A stretch of 26,588 nt of DNA from JAXMHQ01 sp046346665 (GCA_046346665.1 JAXMHQ010000049.1:1-26588), one strand, 5' to 3'. Counted from the first letter of the stretch, positions 14,871 to 23,377 are shown. Notes: generated from the sequence alone by a model not told the origin. Numbers and translations are program-made.

Positions 14871-14899
14871 TGGTTTGACACTCTGCCAATCCGTTGACC

Positions 14900-15853
14900 A
14901 TGCTGGAGGGGATGTCCGATACCGCCACGCCGGTCGTGAGCCCTGCCTCGTCGTCGAAGCTGGGGGTGTTCGCGCGCCGGTTGACCAGCACAGTCATTCT
15001 GTGGGTCATCATCCTGGCGGCCATGTTCTCCAGCTACCGGCTGGTGTCGGATTACTTCTTCCTGTTCGCGATGGTGTTTCTTGCCGTGACCGGCCTGACG
15101 GAGTTTTACGGCCTGGTCAACAAGTGCGGGTTGACCTGTTCGAAGGGCTGGGGGCTGGTGGGCGGCGCGCTGCTGATGATTGGAACCTTCTGGAAGCTGA
15201 CCGGCCACATCGGCACGCAGGGCTCGCCCGCGCGTGTGAACGATTTCGAAACCAGCTTCCTGATCCTGTTCGTCCTCGGGCTTTGCCTCCGGCAATTCCT
15301 CGAACGCCGCAATCCCGTCCACATCGTCACGATCTCCGTCACACTGTTCGGCCTGATGTACGTGCCCTGGCTGCTCAATTTCATCCAGAAAATCCAGTTC
15401 TTCTTCTTCAACACGCCCGACGCCGACGCGGGAAAATATTACGTCCTGTATTTCATCCTCGTCACCAAGTGCAGCGATTCCGGCGCCTACGCGGTGGGAT
15501 CCCTGATCGGCCGGCACAAAATGATTCCGCGGATCAGTCCCGGTAAAACCTGGGAGGGCTTTGGCGGAGCGATTTTGTTTTCCACCGTGGCGAGCGTGTT
15601 GTTTGCCCATGCGTTTGAGGATCGCATGCCGGGCATGCACCTGAAACACGCGCTTATTCTCGGCGTCCTGCTGAGCGTTTGCGCCGTGGTCGGCGACCTG
15701 ATTGAATCGCTCTTCAAGCGCGAAGCCGGCGTGAAGGATTCCGGCGGCTACTTCCCCGGCATCGGCGGCATTCTCGACCTGCTGGACAGCCTGCTGTTCA
15801 ATGCGCCGCTGATGTACCTTTACCTCCGGCACGTGCTCACACACCCGTTCTAA
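14900..15853 (+). CDS. cdsA: Phosphatidate cytidylyltransferase
   Basis: CdsA makes CDP-diacylglycerol from phosphatidic acid and CTP in the inner membrane, feeding phospholipid synthesis. The 317-residue protein has about eight hydrophobic segments, as in the family. The core signature is near residues 270-300: SLFKREAGVKDSGGYFPG followed by GGILDLLDSLLFNAP. The KR..KD residues and the last aspartate of the family motif are present, but the usual H-G-G is I-G-G and the D-R-x-D is D-L-L-D. The earlier KCSDSGAYAVGSLIG and PRISPGKTWEGFGG are normal. ATG 14900 is preferred; ATG 14912 is the alternative, with GGAGGGG too close to act as its ribosome binding site. Upstream is a repeat array with a TTGACA but no matching -10. 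Confidence 0.93.
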   Translation: MLEGMSDTATPVVSPASSSKLGVFARRLTSTVILWVIILAAMFSSYRLVSDYFFLFAMVFLAVTGLTEFYGLVNKCGLTCSKGWGLVGGALLMIGTFWKLTGHIGTQGSPARVNDFETSFLILFVLGLCLRQFLERRNPVHIVTISVTLFGLMYVPWLLNFIQKIQFFFFNTPDADAGKYYVLYFILVTKCSDSGAYAVGSLIGRHKMIPRISPGKTWEGFGGAILFSTVASVLFAHAFEDRMPGMHLKHALILGVLLSVCAVVGDLIESLFKREAGVKDSGGYFPGIGGILDLLDSLLFNAPLMYLYLRHVLTHPF

Positions 15854-15928
15854 GCCGGGGATCCGCTCACACCGCATGTTCCCGTCCCGGTCTCGCTCCG
15901 GACATCAACCGCCCATCGCCGCCGCGAT

Positions 15929-17257
15929 TCAGTGAGCCAAATCGACCGGGCCCTCGAGCTCGACCCGCACCACCGTCGCTTCCGGGTCCACGGCGTCGGC
16001 GGGCAGGTCGATGATCAGCATCCCCGGCTGATGCGCCCAGTCGGCGCCCATGAATCGGCGGCTCTTCAATTCCGGCCCACCAAGCACGCTGACTTTCTTG
16101 ACCTTGTTGCGCAGGCCTTTCACATAAATACCGTCGGACGGACGATCATAGCAGACGAGGTAAAGCACCGTGCGATCCTTGCTCAGCATGCTCGGGCCGT
16201 AATAGTAATCCTTCGCGATGCCGGCGGTCGTGCCGTAGAGGCACTCCGCATTCTTATGCGTCCAGCGGCCGAGTCCGCGCAACACCTGTTCCTGCTCGGG
16301 CGTGATGCTTCCGTCGCTCATGGGGCCGACGTCCAGCAGCAGATTGCCGCCCATCGAGGCGCACTCGGTCAGCAGTCGAACGCATTGCCGGATCGATTTG
16401 AAATTGCGATCCTTCTTCTGATAACCCCAGGAATCGTTCACGGTCATGCAAAGTTCCCACGGCCCGTTCGGCGCGATCGTCGGCAGCGCCTGCTCGGGCG
16501 TCGCGTAATCTCCGTAACCCTGCATCCGGCTGTTCAGGATCACGCCGGGATCCCACTGCTTCAATTGCGCCCGAAGTTCGGGCATCCGCCACTGCGACGC
16601 GCTCCGCTCCCAGTCGCCGTCGAACCACAGAAGGTCGGGATGAAACCGCTCGCAGATTTCCCGAAGCTGGGCGCGGTGAAACGCCAGGAACCGCTCCCAC
16701 GCCTGCGGATTCTCCGGGCCCTGCGGGAACGAAAAACGGTTCGAGCGTTCGCCCGCGCTGACGCCGTTCGAGTTCAACACCGACGCGTAATCCGGATGCG
16801 ACCAGTCCAGGTGCGAAAAATACAGCCCGACCTTCAATCCTTCCTTCCGCAGCGCATCGCAAAACGGGCCGACCAGGTCCCGTCCCGCCGGCGCGCCGTC
16901 CTTCGCGTTGAGCTTGCTCTGCGCCGTGTCCCACAGCGCAAATCCATCGTGATGTTTCGACGTGAGCACGGCATAACGCGCCCCGGCCGCCTTGAACAGC
17001 TCCGCCCATTTCAGCGGATCATAATGTTCCGCCGTGAACGTTTTGGCCTGCGACATGTAAATGTCGTAAGGCATTTCCCCGTTGTGAAAAGCCCAGGATT
17101 CGCTGCCCTTGCCTTCGGAATAAATCCCCCAGTGGATAAAAATCCCCAGGCGCGCGTCGGTGAACCACGTCATGTCCGGCTTGTCCGTGAGAACCGGAGT
17201 TTCCGCCCCCGCGGCGGCCAGGGTGATGCAGGAAAAAAGGATCGAGAGAATTTTCAT
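15929..17257 (-). CDS. Exported alpha-L-fucosidase, family GH29
   Basis: GH29 enzymes release terminal alpha-L-fucose from glycans by a retaining mechanism. The 442-residue protein starts with a signal peptide (MKILSILFSCITLAAAG, cleavage near AGA-ET), so it is periplasmic or secreted. Core motifs are GIFIHWGIYS (38-47), TSKHHDGFALWD (99-110), GLYFSHLDWSHPDY (144-157) and LLWFDGDW (209-216) with D213 the expected nucleophile, then ILNSRMQGYGDY and NLLLDVGPMSDGSI. The acid/base residue is variable in this family and not assigned. The C-terminal part is a beta-rich domain ending VEGPVDLAH-like. The frame is open far upstream of ATG 17257, but the signal peptide fixes the start. It is divergent from the GH5 gene. 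Confidence 0.93.
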   Translation of the reverse strand: MKILSILFSCITLAAAGAETPVLTDKPDMTWFTDARLGIFIHWGIYSEGKGSESWAFHNGEMPYDIYMSQAKTFTAEHYDPLKWAELFKAAGARYAVLTSKHHDGFALWDTAQSKLNAKDGAPAGRDLVGPFCDALRKEGLKVGLYFSHLDWSHPDYASVLNSNGVSAGERSNRFSFPQGPENPQAWERFLAFHRAQLREICERFHPDLLWFDGDWERSASQWRMPELRAQLKQWDPGVILNSRMQGYGDYATPEQALPTIAPNGPWELCMTVNDSWGYQKKDRNFKSIRQCVRLLTECASMGGNLLLDVGPMSDGSITPEQEQVLRGLGRWTHKNAECLYGTTAGIAKDYYYGPSMLSKDRTVLYLVCYDRPSDGIYVKGLRNKVKKVSVLGGPELKSRRFMGADWAHQPGMLIIDLPADAVDPEATVVRVELEGPVDLAH

Positions 17258-17336
17258 GTGGAAATGGAGCGTGAACTCACCCGGCCACTCTAAGAATCCC
17301 GCCCTGTGCACGCAACAACGAAGCGCGCATCCCCCT

Positions 17337-17389
17337 GTAGCCGCGATCGTGAGATCGCGGTTCCTGCAGCCGCGATTGTAAAATCGCGG
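17337..17389. repeat. Class C REP-like palindromes, two tandem copies
   Basis: Two 20-bp palindromes, 17341-17360 (arms CCGCGATC/GATCGCGG) and 17370-17389 (arms CCGCGATT/AATCGCGG), are in tandem, each preceded by the GTAG or GCAG lead. They are in the divergent region between the GH29 and GH5 genes. Confidence 0.85.
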
Positions 17390-17520
17390 ACCCCCGCAAT
17401 CGCCGTCGCCGCTTTTTGGATTGATCCCGCCCACCGAAGGCCGTATAGCCTTTGCTACGAAACAGCTGAAGGCGTCCGCCGCGGGTGACCACCGGATCAG
17501 CGGCCATGCCTCTTGAATCC

Positions 17521-18669
17521 ATGAAATCCATTCTCACATTACTCCTCGCGTCCATCACCATGACATCCCTCGCCGCCGACGATTCCTCCAAGCCGCCCAT
17601 CTTCACCAACCCCGCCGGGTTCATGGTCCACCGCGGCGTCAACCTCAGCCACTGGCTCTCCCAGGACTTCGGCTGGGAACCGAAATCCACTTTCCTCACC
17701 GAGAAGGACATCCAGTTCATCGCCGACGCGGGCTACGATTTCGTGCGCATCCCGATCGACGAACCCGAGTTGTGGTCGGCCGACGGCACGCCGTCGAAGG
17801 AAAATTTTGAGCGCCTGAGGGACTGCCTGGATTGGTGCGCCAAATACCGCCTGCGGGCGATCGTCGACCTCCACATCCTGCGCGCCCACCATTTCAACGC
17901 CGACAACGGCGAGGGCAAAATGACGCTTTGGACCGACCCGGCCGCCCAGGAGAATTTCCTGAAACTCTGGCGGGACATTTCGGACCGGGTGAAATCGTAT
18001 CCCATCAGCCAGGTCGCCTACGAACTCATGAACGAACCCGTGGCGCCCGATCCCGAGGACTGGAACCAACTGATCGCCAGGGCGACGCAATCCATCCGCG
18101 AACGCGAGCGCGACCGGGTGATCGTCATTGGGCCGAACCGCTGGCAGACCCCGGATAATTTCCCGGTCCTCAAGGTGCCGGCGCATGATCCCAACATCCT
18201 GCTGAGTTTCCATACGTACGCGCCGCTGCTGTTCACCCATCACCTGGCCGACTGGACGTCGTTCAAGGACTTCACCGCCCCGGTGCATTACCCGGGCCGG
18301 GTGGCGTCGGCCGCGGACATCTCGAAGGCGATGAGTTCCACCAATGCCGGCCCAGCCGGCCCCTACGAGGAAGGATCGATGGTGTGGGACAAAAAGAAAC
18401 TCGCCGAACTGGTCGCGCCCGCCGTTGCGAAGTCGCGCCAACTCAAACTGCCCGTCATGTGCGGTGAATTCGGCTGCCTCGCGACCGTCGACCGGCAGCA
18501 ACGCCTCCAGTATTACCGCGACATCGTCTCCGTCTTCGAAGCCGGCGGAATCGCCTGGTGCAACTGGGAATACAAAGGCGATTTCGGCGTCTACGAATTC
18601 GATGTCAAATCCAAGAAGTCCGGCAAACCCGACCAGGGCCTGATCGACGCCCTCATGCTCAAACCCTGA
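17521..18669 (+). CDS. Exported glycoside hydrolase, family GH5 (endoglucanase/mannanase-like)
   Basis: The 382-residue protein has a signal peptide (MKSILTLLLASITMTSLAA, cleavage near LAA-DD). The (beta/alpha)8 fold of GH5 is seen in order: RGVNLSHWL (38-46), FVRIPIDEP (74-82), AIVDLHIL (113-120), YELMNEPVAPD (167-177) with acid/base E172, IVIGPNRWQ (201-209), LSFHTYAPLLFTH (228-240) and VMCGEFGCL (312-320) with nucleophile E316; WCNWEYKGDFGV follows. Clan GH-A beta-glycanases of this type cleave beta-1,4-glucans or mannans; the exact polymer is not predictable. ATG 17521 is followed by the signal peptide; ATG 17506 is an alternative. GH29 is divergent and an AraC-type regulator is downstream, so joint sugar-dependent control is possible. 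Confidence 0.92.
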   Translation: MKSILTLLLASITMTSLAADDSSKPPIFTNPAGFMVHRGVNLSHWLSQDFGWEPKSTFLTEKDIQFIADAGYDFVRIPIDEPELWSADGTPSKENFERLRDCLDWCAKYRLRAIVDLHILRAHHFNADNGEGKMTLWTDPAAQENFLKLWRDISDRVKSYPISQVAYELMNEPVAPDPEDWNQLIARATQSIRERERDRVIVIGPNRWQTPDNFPVLKVPAHDPNILLSFHTYAPLLFTHHLADWTSFKDFTAPVHYPGRVASAADISKAMSSTNAGPAGPYEEGSMVWDKKKLAELVAPAVAKSRQLKLPVMCGEFGCLATVDRQQRLQYYRDIVSVFEAGGIAWCNWEYKGDFGVYEFDVKSKKSGKPDQGLIDALMLKP

Positions 18670-18695
18670 GCCGTTCCAGCCAGGGCGGTGGTCGA

Positions 18696-18821
18696 ATGCG
18701 CCGACGGATCGTCCTCGTTCTCGTCCTGGGGCATTGGCTCGCAGATGAGCGGATCGATGGATGCACTCGCGGCCAGGGCCGACGCATCTCATGTGGAAAG
18801 AGGCGCCGATCGTGGAATTGA
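18696..18821 (+). pseudogene. Possible remnant with signal-peptide-like start
   Basis: A 41-codon frame starts with an export-signal-like stretch (MRRRIVLVLVLGHWLA) followed by a low-information tail that ends just before a class E repeat. It may be the 5' end of a decayed secreted-protein gene or chance. Little supports translation. Confidence 0.25.
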
Positions 18822-18825
18822 GACG

Positions 18826-18957
18826 GTAGGGACGCCGCGCTGCTGCGGCCCCCCCGCCCGCGTGTCAGCGGGCGGAAAGCGGAACGGCGCCTGGCATGCC
18901 CTCTGCAACATTGCGCCGCTGGACGCGGCGCGGACGGCGCAGCGCGCCGTCCCTACC
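18826..18957. repeat. Class E repeat: GGTAGGGACG inverted pair with inner hairpin
   Basis: GGTAGGGACG at 18826 faces CGTCCCTACC ending at 18957, with further imperfect pairing inside. Between them is a perfect GC hairpin, arms CCGCCCGC (18854-18861) and GCGGGCGG (18868-18875). It fills most of the 426-nt gap between the GH5 gene and the AraC-type regulator. Confidence 0.75.
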
Positions 18958-19095
18958 CGCAATTAAGATGCGTCGGCCCTGCAATCGCGGCGGTCGCCCC
19001 TTCAAAATCGGCGCCGGGTGTGTTATGCTGTCGGCCGAACCCGGTCGTTCCCGCAGGCATGGGCCGCGGCGCGTCCGGGGCGGGCGCCTGAACTC

Positions 19096-19968
19096 ATGCT
19101 GGACCTGTACGAGGCAGTTCGATCCAACCCCGGCGTGCGCCGGCTCGAAATCGGCGAGTTCCTGTTCGCCGAATACACCTGCGGCATCGGCGCCGAACGC
19201 GTCGACGTTTGGGCCCACACCGATTACCTGGTCAACGTCGCCACGGGCCGCAAAACGTGGCACACCTCGGACGGCACCTGGGCCGCCAAACAGGGCGATA
19301 CCCTCTTCTTCAGAAAAGGCGCCGCCATCGTCGACCAGCATTTCGACGTCGAATTCTGCCTGCTGACCTTCTTCATCCCCGACCCACTCGTGCGCGGCGC
19401 CGTCCGCGAAATCGCCGGCAGCCTCGACGAGATCCCTCCACGAATCGCCCCCATCCAGTCCGCCGCCTGGGTCGAAAACGACGTGATGCTGTCCGCCTTT
19501 TTCCAATCCATTCGGACCTACCTGTCCGGCGGCGAAAAACCTTCGGAGGCGCTGCTGCGATTGAAATTGAAGGAGCTGATATTCAGCGTGCTGACCGGCG
19601 GCCGCAACCCGGGGCTGGCCGCGTATTTTCGGCGCATGGCCGATACAGGCGCTCCGCCGGTGCGCGAAATCATGGAGTCCAACTTCCGGTTCAACCTGTC
19701 GCTCGACGAATATGCCCGGCTGAGCCATCGCAGCCTGTCGTCGTTCAAGCGCGAGTTCCAGGCGTGCTTTGGCGAGCCGCCCGGCCGGTGGCTGCTGCGG
19801 CGGCGCCTCGACCATTCCGCGGCGTTGCTGCGCGGATCCAAAATGTCCGTCACCGAAATCGCATTCGAGAGCGGATTCGAGGACGTCTCGCACTTCAGCC
19901 GGGTTTTCAAGGACCGATTCGGAATGCCGCCCGTGCTCTATCGACAAAACGCCGCCGTGCCCGGCTGA
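19096..19968 (+). CDS. AraC-family transcriptional regulator
   Basis: The 290-residue protein (start ATG 19096) has an N-terminal cupin-like sensor (residues about 15-120: LFAEYTCGIGAERVDVWAHTDYLVNVATGRKTWHT...QGDTLFFRKGAAIVDQHFDVEFCLL). The C-terminal AraC/XylS DNA-binding domain (about 185-285) has two helix-turn-helix units, SLDEYARLSHRSLSSFKREFQACFGEPPGRWLLRRRLDHS and MSVTEIAFESGFEDVSHFSRVFKDRFGMPP. Such proteins usually activate nearby catabolic genes on binding a small ligand. The frame is open upstream to 19018, but the extra 26 residues are low-complexity arginine/alanine. The neighbours are a GH5 gene upstream and an acyl-CoA-dehydrogenase-like gene 67 nt downstream; which of them it controls is unknown. 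Confidence 0.92.
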   Translation: MLDLYEAVRSNPGVRRLEIGEFLFAEYTCGIGAERVDVWAHTDYLVNVATGRKTWHTSDGTWAAKQGDTLFFRKGAAIVDQHFDVEFCLLTFFIPDPLVRGAVREIAGSLDEIPPRIAPIQSAAWVENDVMLSAFFQSIRTYLSGGEKPSEALLRLKLKELIFSVLTGGRNPGLAAYFRRMADTGAPPVREIMESNFRFNLSLDEYARLSHRSLSSFKREFQACFGEPPGRWLLRRRLDHSAALLRGSKMSVTEIAFESGFEDVSHFSRVFKDRFGMPPVLYRQNAAVPG

Positions 19969-20035
19969 ACCGCCCAGGCAAGCGATTGAACCGCCCGGCA
20001 AAGCGCCGTCCATCCACCCGCGTTACGGTCCTTCC

Positions 20036-21196
20036 ATGATAGCACTGGAAGAAAAATCAACACTGGGAAAGCCGTCGCTCAAGCAATGGCTGGATAAAAC
20101 TCACGAATTGGGGAGGGCCTTTGAATCGCGGTCCGAGGCCCACGACGCCTCCGGCTCGTTCGCTGTCGAGAATTGCGCGGCGCTGAAGGAACACGGCTTC
20201 TTCGGCGCGCAGGTCCCCGCGACATTCGGAGGCGGGGGCGTTTCGCACTCGGAAATGTGCGACATCGTGCGCACCCTGGCGCAGTATTGCAGCTCAACCG
20301 CCCTCGCCCATTCCATGCACCAGCACCTGGTGTCCACCGCGATCTGGAAATTCAACCACGGCCAGGGCGGAGAACCGACGCTGCGCAACGTCGCCGCACG
20401 CCAACTCGTGCTCGTCGGCACCGGCGCCGGCGACTGGCTCGACTCCAACGGCGAGGCCGTCCGCGTCGAGGGCGGCTACCGCGTCACCGCCGAGAAACGC
20501 TTCGCCAGCCAGTCCGTCGCGGGCGATATGCTCGTCACCAGCGCGCCTTTCCGCGATCCTGAGTCGGGATGGCAGGTGCTGCATTTCCCCGTGCCCATGA
20601 AATCGGAGGGCGTCACCGTTCTCGACGACTGGCACACCCTGGGCATGCGCTCCAGCGGCAGCAACAGCATCCGGCTCCAGGCCGTGTTCGTGCCGGATTC
20701 CAACGTCAACCTGCGGCGGCCCCGAGGAGTGTACCACCCCGTGTTCAACGTCGTTCTCACCGCCGCCCTCCCGCTCGTCATGTCCGCCTACATCGGCATC
20801 GCCCAAAAAGCAGCCCGGATCGCCCTCGATATCGCCCGCGCCCGCCCGCGCCACAAACCGCACCTGGCCACCGCCATCGGCGCCATGATGAACGATCTCA
20901 CCTCGGCCGAATTGCACCTGGCCGACATGATCCGCCTGGCCGATGACCTGGATTTCCTGCCTGAAAACCGGCTCGGACAGGACATCCTCGCCAGGAAAAC
21001 CAACACGGCAAACGCGTGCGTCAGCGTCGTCACCCGGGCGATGGAAATCGCCGGTGGAACCGGGTTCTATCGCGGCGCCGGATTGGAGAAGCTGTTTCGC
21101 GATGTCCAGGCGGCGAAGTATCACGCCCTGCCTCAGCCGGACCAGGAACAATTCCTCGGCGAATCCCTGCTGAAATCCGCCCCGGCCGCAGGCTAA
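20036..21196 (+). CDS. Acyl-CoA-dehydrogenase-family flavoprotein
   Basis: The 386-residue protein has the three-part fold of acyl-CoA dehydrogenases: an N-terminal helical domain (LKEHGFFGAQVPATFGGGGVSHSEMCDIV), a middle beta-domain (EKRFASQSVAGDMLVTSAPFRDP, DDWHTLGMRSSGSNSIRLQAVFVPDS) and a C-terminal helical domain (AYIGIAQKAARIALDIAR, AMEIAGGTGFYRGAGLEKLFRDVQAAKYHALPQPDQEQFLGESLL). FAD binding is expected. I do not see the catalytic glutamate placed as in fatty-acid dehydrogenases. The RDVQAAKYHALP tail is also found in flavin-dependent monooxygenases of the same fold (DszC/HsaA-like), so either activity is possible. ATG 20036 is chosen; the frame runs upstream in the AraC gene. The radical SAM gene starts 92 nt downstream on the same strand. 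Confidence 0.85.
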   Translation: MIALEEKSTLGKPSLKQWLDKTHELGRAFESRSEAHDASGSFAVENCAALKEHGFFGAQVPATFGGGGVSHSEMCDIVRTLAQYCSSTALAHSMHQHLVSTAIWKFNHGQGGEPTLRNVAARQLVLVGTGAGDWLDSNGEAVRVEGGYRVTAEKRFASQSVAGDMLVTSAPFRDPESGWQVLHFPVPMKSEGVTVLDDWHTLGMRSSGSNSIRLQAVFVPDSNVNLRRPRGVYHPVFNVVLTAALPLVMSAYIGIAQKAARIALDIARARPRHKPHLATAIGAMMNDLTSAELHLADMIRLADDLDFLPENRLGQDILARKTNTANACVSVVTRAMEIAGGTGFYRGAGLEKLFRDVQAAKYHALPQPDQEQFLGESLLKSAPAAG

Positions 21197-21288
21197 CAGA
21201 TCGGGGGCGCGCCCGGCGATGGACCGGTGTTCCGGCACGGGCGCGCCGACCCGCTTGCCAAGCGTCCGGGCTCGACGGAAACTGGGGC

Positions 21289-22290
21289 ATGTCCAACCGC
21301 CAGCCATCGCCGCGCGGCCGCGGAGCTGCCGGCAATCCGCCGAATCGATTCGACCGGATCACACTCGAGCGGGATCCCGATTGGAACCCGGAAAGCGATC
21401 CGGCGCCGAGGACGCAGTTTCTTCGGGACCATTCAAGGACGATCATCGCGACGAACGACAGCCCGGACATCCCGTTTCGCGCCAGCGTGAATCCCTACCG
21501 CGGCTGCGAACACGGCTGCAGCTATTGCTACGCCCGAATCACCCACGAGTTCCTCGGCTTTTCCGCCGGGATCGATTTCGAATCGAAAATCCTCGTGAAA
21601 GAGAATGCGCCGGAACTGCTCCGCAAAGAACTGATGTCGCCCCGGTGGAAACCGCAGCTCGTCGCGATGAGCGGCGTGACGGACTGTTATCAGCCGGCCG
21701 AACGGCGCTTTCAGCTTACGCGCCGCTGCCTGGCCGTCCTCGCCGAGTTCCGCAACCCGGTCGCCCTGATCACAAAAAATCACCTCGTCACGCGCGACAT
21801 CGACCTCCTCCGCGAACTTGCGTCCGTCAACGCGGTCGAGGTCAACATTTCTCTCAACTCCCTGGACGCCGGGCTCGCCGCCCGAATGGAACCGCGCGCG
21901 TCGCAGCCGGCCATGCGCCTCGCCGCCATCGAAGCCCTCGCCCGCGCCGGCATTCCCGTCGGCGTGCTCGTCGCACCGGTGATTCCGGCCATCAACGACC
22001 ACGAAATCCCCGCCGTGCTCCGCGCCGCCGCCAATGCCGGCGCCCGCTGGGCCGGTACCGAGATTCTGCGGCTTCCGCTCAACGTCGCCCCGGTTTTCGT
22101 CGACTGGCTCGAAAGGGAATTTCCGGATCGAAAGGAAAAAGTCCTGAACCGGATCCGCGACATCCGCGGCGGGAAATGGAACGACGCCCGATTCGGCAGC
22201 CGCATGCACGGGGAGGGGATTCACGCCGAACAGATTTCAAAAATGTTCCACATCGCCCGCCGTAAAAAGCCGGCTCGCCTGAGGGCCTGA
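21289..22290 (+). CDS. Radical SAM protein, PA0069/SplB-like family
   Basis: The 333-residue protein binds a [4Fe-4S] cluster through C73, C77 and C80 in NPYRGCEHGCSYCYAR, and is therefore a radical S-adenosylmethionine enzyme. Flanking blocks SVNPYRGCEHGCSYC, GVTDCYQPAERRFQLTR, ITKNHLVTRDIDLL, VNISLNSLDAGLAARMEPRAS and VLVAPVIPAINDHEI are typical of the PA0069 family, whose biochemical function is not established. The C-terminal EREFPDRKEKVLNRIRDIRGGKWNDARFGSRMHGEG is also conserved in this family. ATG 21289 was chosen, preceded by GGGG close to the start; the open frame continues upstream into the acyl-CoA-dehydrogenase gene. A class A inverted pair follows its stop. Confidence 0.9.
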   Translation: MSNRQPSPRGRGAAGNPPNRFDRITLERDPDWNPESDPAPRTQFLRDHSRTIIATNDSPDIPFRASVNPYRGCEHGCSYCYARITHEFLGFSAGIDFESKILVKENAPELLRKELMSPRWKPQLVAMSGVTDCYQPAERRFQLTRRCLAVLAEFRNPVALITKNHLVTRDIDLLRELASVNAVEVNISLNSLDAGLAARMEPRASQPAMRLAAIEALARAGIPVGVLVAPVIPAINDHEIPAVLRAAANAGARWAGTEILRLPLNVAPVFVDWLEREFPDRKEKVLNRIRDIRGGKWNDARFGSRMHGEGIHAEQISKMFHIARRKKPARLRA

Positions 22291-22363
22291 ACTCTCCACC
22301 GCAAGCGCCTTCCGCCGCCCCAACGGACCCCGCGGATTGCGGATTGCACGGATCATTTCGGAG

Positions 22364-22439
22364 GGTGGGGCGAGACTCTGTCGAGCCCTGACTTTAGATT
22401 TGAAATCTCAGAGAGGGCTCGACGGAGTCTCGCCCCACC
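22364..22439. repeat. Class A repeats, copies 5 and 6, as an inverted pair
   Basis: A forward copy (22364-22390, with one C-to-T change) faces a reverse copy (22414-22439). Between them AGATTTGAAATCT is itself palindromic. The whole can fold as one long stem between the convergent radical SAM and hydrolase genes, 16 nt from the hydrolase stop. Confidence 0.85.
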
Positions 22440-22455
22440 TGCGAAGGGGTCAGTC

Positions 22456-23361
22456 CTATAATTGTGAATTTCCAGGATATACGAATCCGATGAACTCTTT
22501 CCAGGTCGATGCGGGCTGGAGCATGACGGATCCGTGGTCTTCGTCGGGGAATTCCCACAGTCTTTTCGGGCCGTGATAGCCTTCAAAAAGTTTCCGGCCA
22601 AGTTTCTGGGGAACCACCCGGTCCTGGCCGGCGACGGCCACGGCGAGCGGGCCGGAATAGGTTTTCAGGTTTTCCACGGAATTGAAGCGGTCCACGAGGA
22701 TCCATCCGACCGGCAGCCAGGGCATTCGGTCCCTGCCCACGTCCACCAGGCTGGTGAACGGGGCCAGAAGGATCACGCCGGAAATGCGCGCCGGGTATTG
22801 GCCGGCCAGCCAGCACGCGACCCCGGTTCCGAGGGAGGATCCCACCAGCACAACCGGTTTGTCCGGCGGCAGGCTCAGAAGCGCGTCCGCCGCGGCGGCT
22901 TCGATGCTCTTCTCCGTCGGTTTTCCGGGCCGGTCGGCATAGCCGGGGTATTCCAGGATGTAGACGTCCATCGGCAGCGCTTCCTGGATCCGGTCCGCAT
23001 AATGCGCATCCTGGAAGGCGCACTCGCCATTGCCGTGCGTGAGCAGGATCCGCCCGAGGGAAGGCTGGGACGGCGACGGCCGGCACCAGCCGATGTTTTC
23101 GCCCCGGGTGTTTTTCCAGCGCTCGAGGTTTTCGGATTTCCCGGCGGCATCCATTTGTTCCGGGGAGAACTTTTGGGGAAAATAGATCAGGTGCCGCTGC
23201 CAGGCGGCGCAGCCGGCGCAGACAATCGCGTAGGCGACCACGAGGGCCCGGAGGAGGCGGAATCCCCAGCGGCGTGGGACGTGGGCGGAAAATCGCAAAT
23301 GCACGGGCGAATTCTGCCCCAGGCGCGGTCCGGAACCTAATCGAAAAAAAGGATGCAGCAT
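22456..23361 (-). CDS. Membrane-anchored alpha/beta hydrolase
   Basis: The 301-residue protein has a basic N-terminus and one hydrophobic segment (LLRALVVAYAIVCAGCAAW, about residues 36-54) whose Cys could be lipidated or simply mark a membrane anchor. The hydrolase domain then shows ILLTHGNGECAFQD (oxyanion region), VYILEYPGYADRPGKPTE, the nucleophile elbow VLVGSSLGTG, LLAPFTSLVDV, and a late VAGQDRVVP aspartate with DEDHGS for the histidine. This fits the serine-hydrolase group of the BEM46/YqkD type, probably acting on esters at the periplasmic side; the substrate is unknown. The frame is open upstream to 23436 through repeats; ATG 23361 was chosen. It is divergent from arsR. Confidence 0.88.
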   Translation of the reverse strand: MLHPFFRLGSGPRLGQNSPVHLRFSAHVPRRWGFRLLRALVVAYAIVCAGCAAWQRHLIYFPQKFSPEQMDAAGKSENLERWKNTRGENIGWCRPSPSQPSLGRILLTHGNGECAFQDAHYADRIQEALPMDVYILEYPGYADRPGKPTEKSIEAAAADALLSLPPDKPVVLVGSSLGTGVACWLAGQYPARISGVILLAPFTSLVDVGRDRMPWLPVGWILVDRFNSVENLKTYSGPLAVAVAGQDRVVPQKLGRKLFEGYHGPKRLWEFPDEDHGSVMLQPASTWKEFIGFVYPGNSQL

Positions 23362-23377
23362 CGAGCGCGCTCTGTCG

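Noticed and set aside
14875..14880. TTGACA before cdsA
   Set aside because: No -10 hexamer is found 15-19 nt downstream before the ATG, so it was not called a promoter.
14678..15877. A 399-codon minus-strand frame
   Set aside because: It is antisense to cdsA and contains repeat-array translation.
15932..17293. A 453-codon plus-strand frame
   Set aside because: It is antisense to the GH29 gene, arginine- and histidine-rich and without motifs.
17539..18792. A 417-codon minus-strand frame
   Set aside because: It is antisense to the GH5 gene, whose catalytic motifs are clear.
22364..22439. Canonical intrinsic terminator between convergent genes
   Set aside because: The stem is strong but no T-tract follows on either strand, so it is listed as a repeat pair only.
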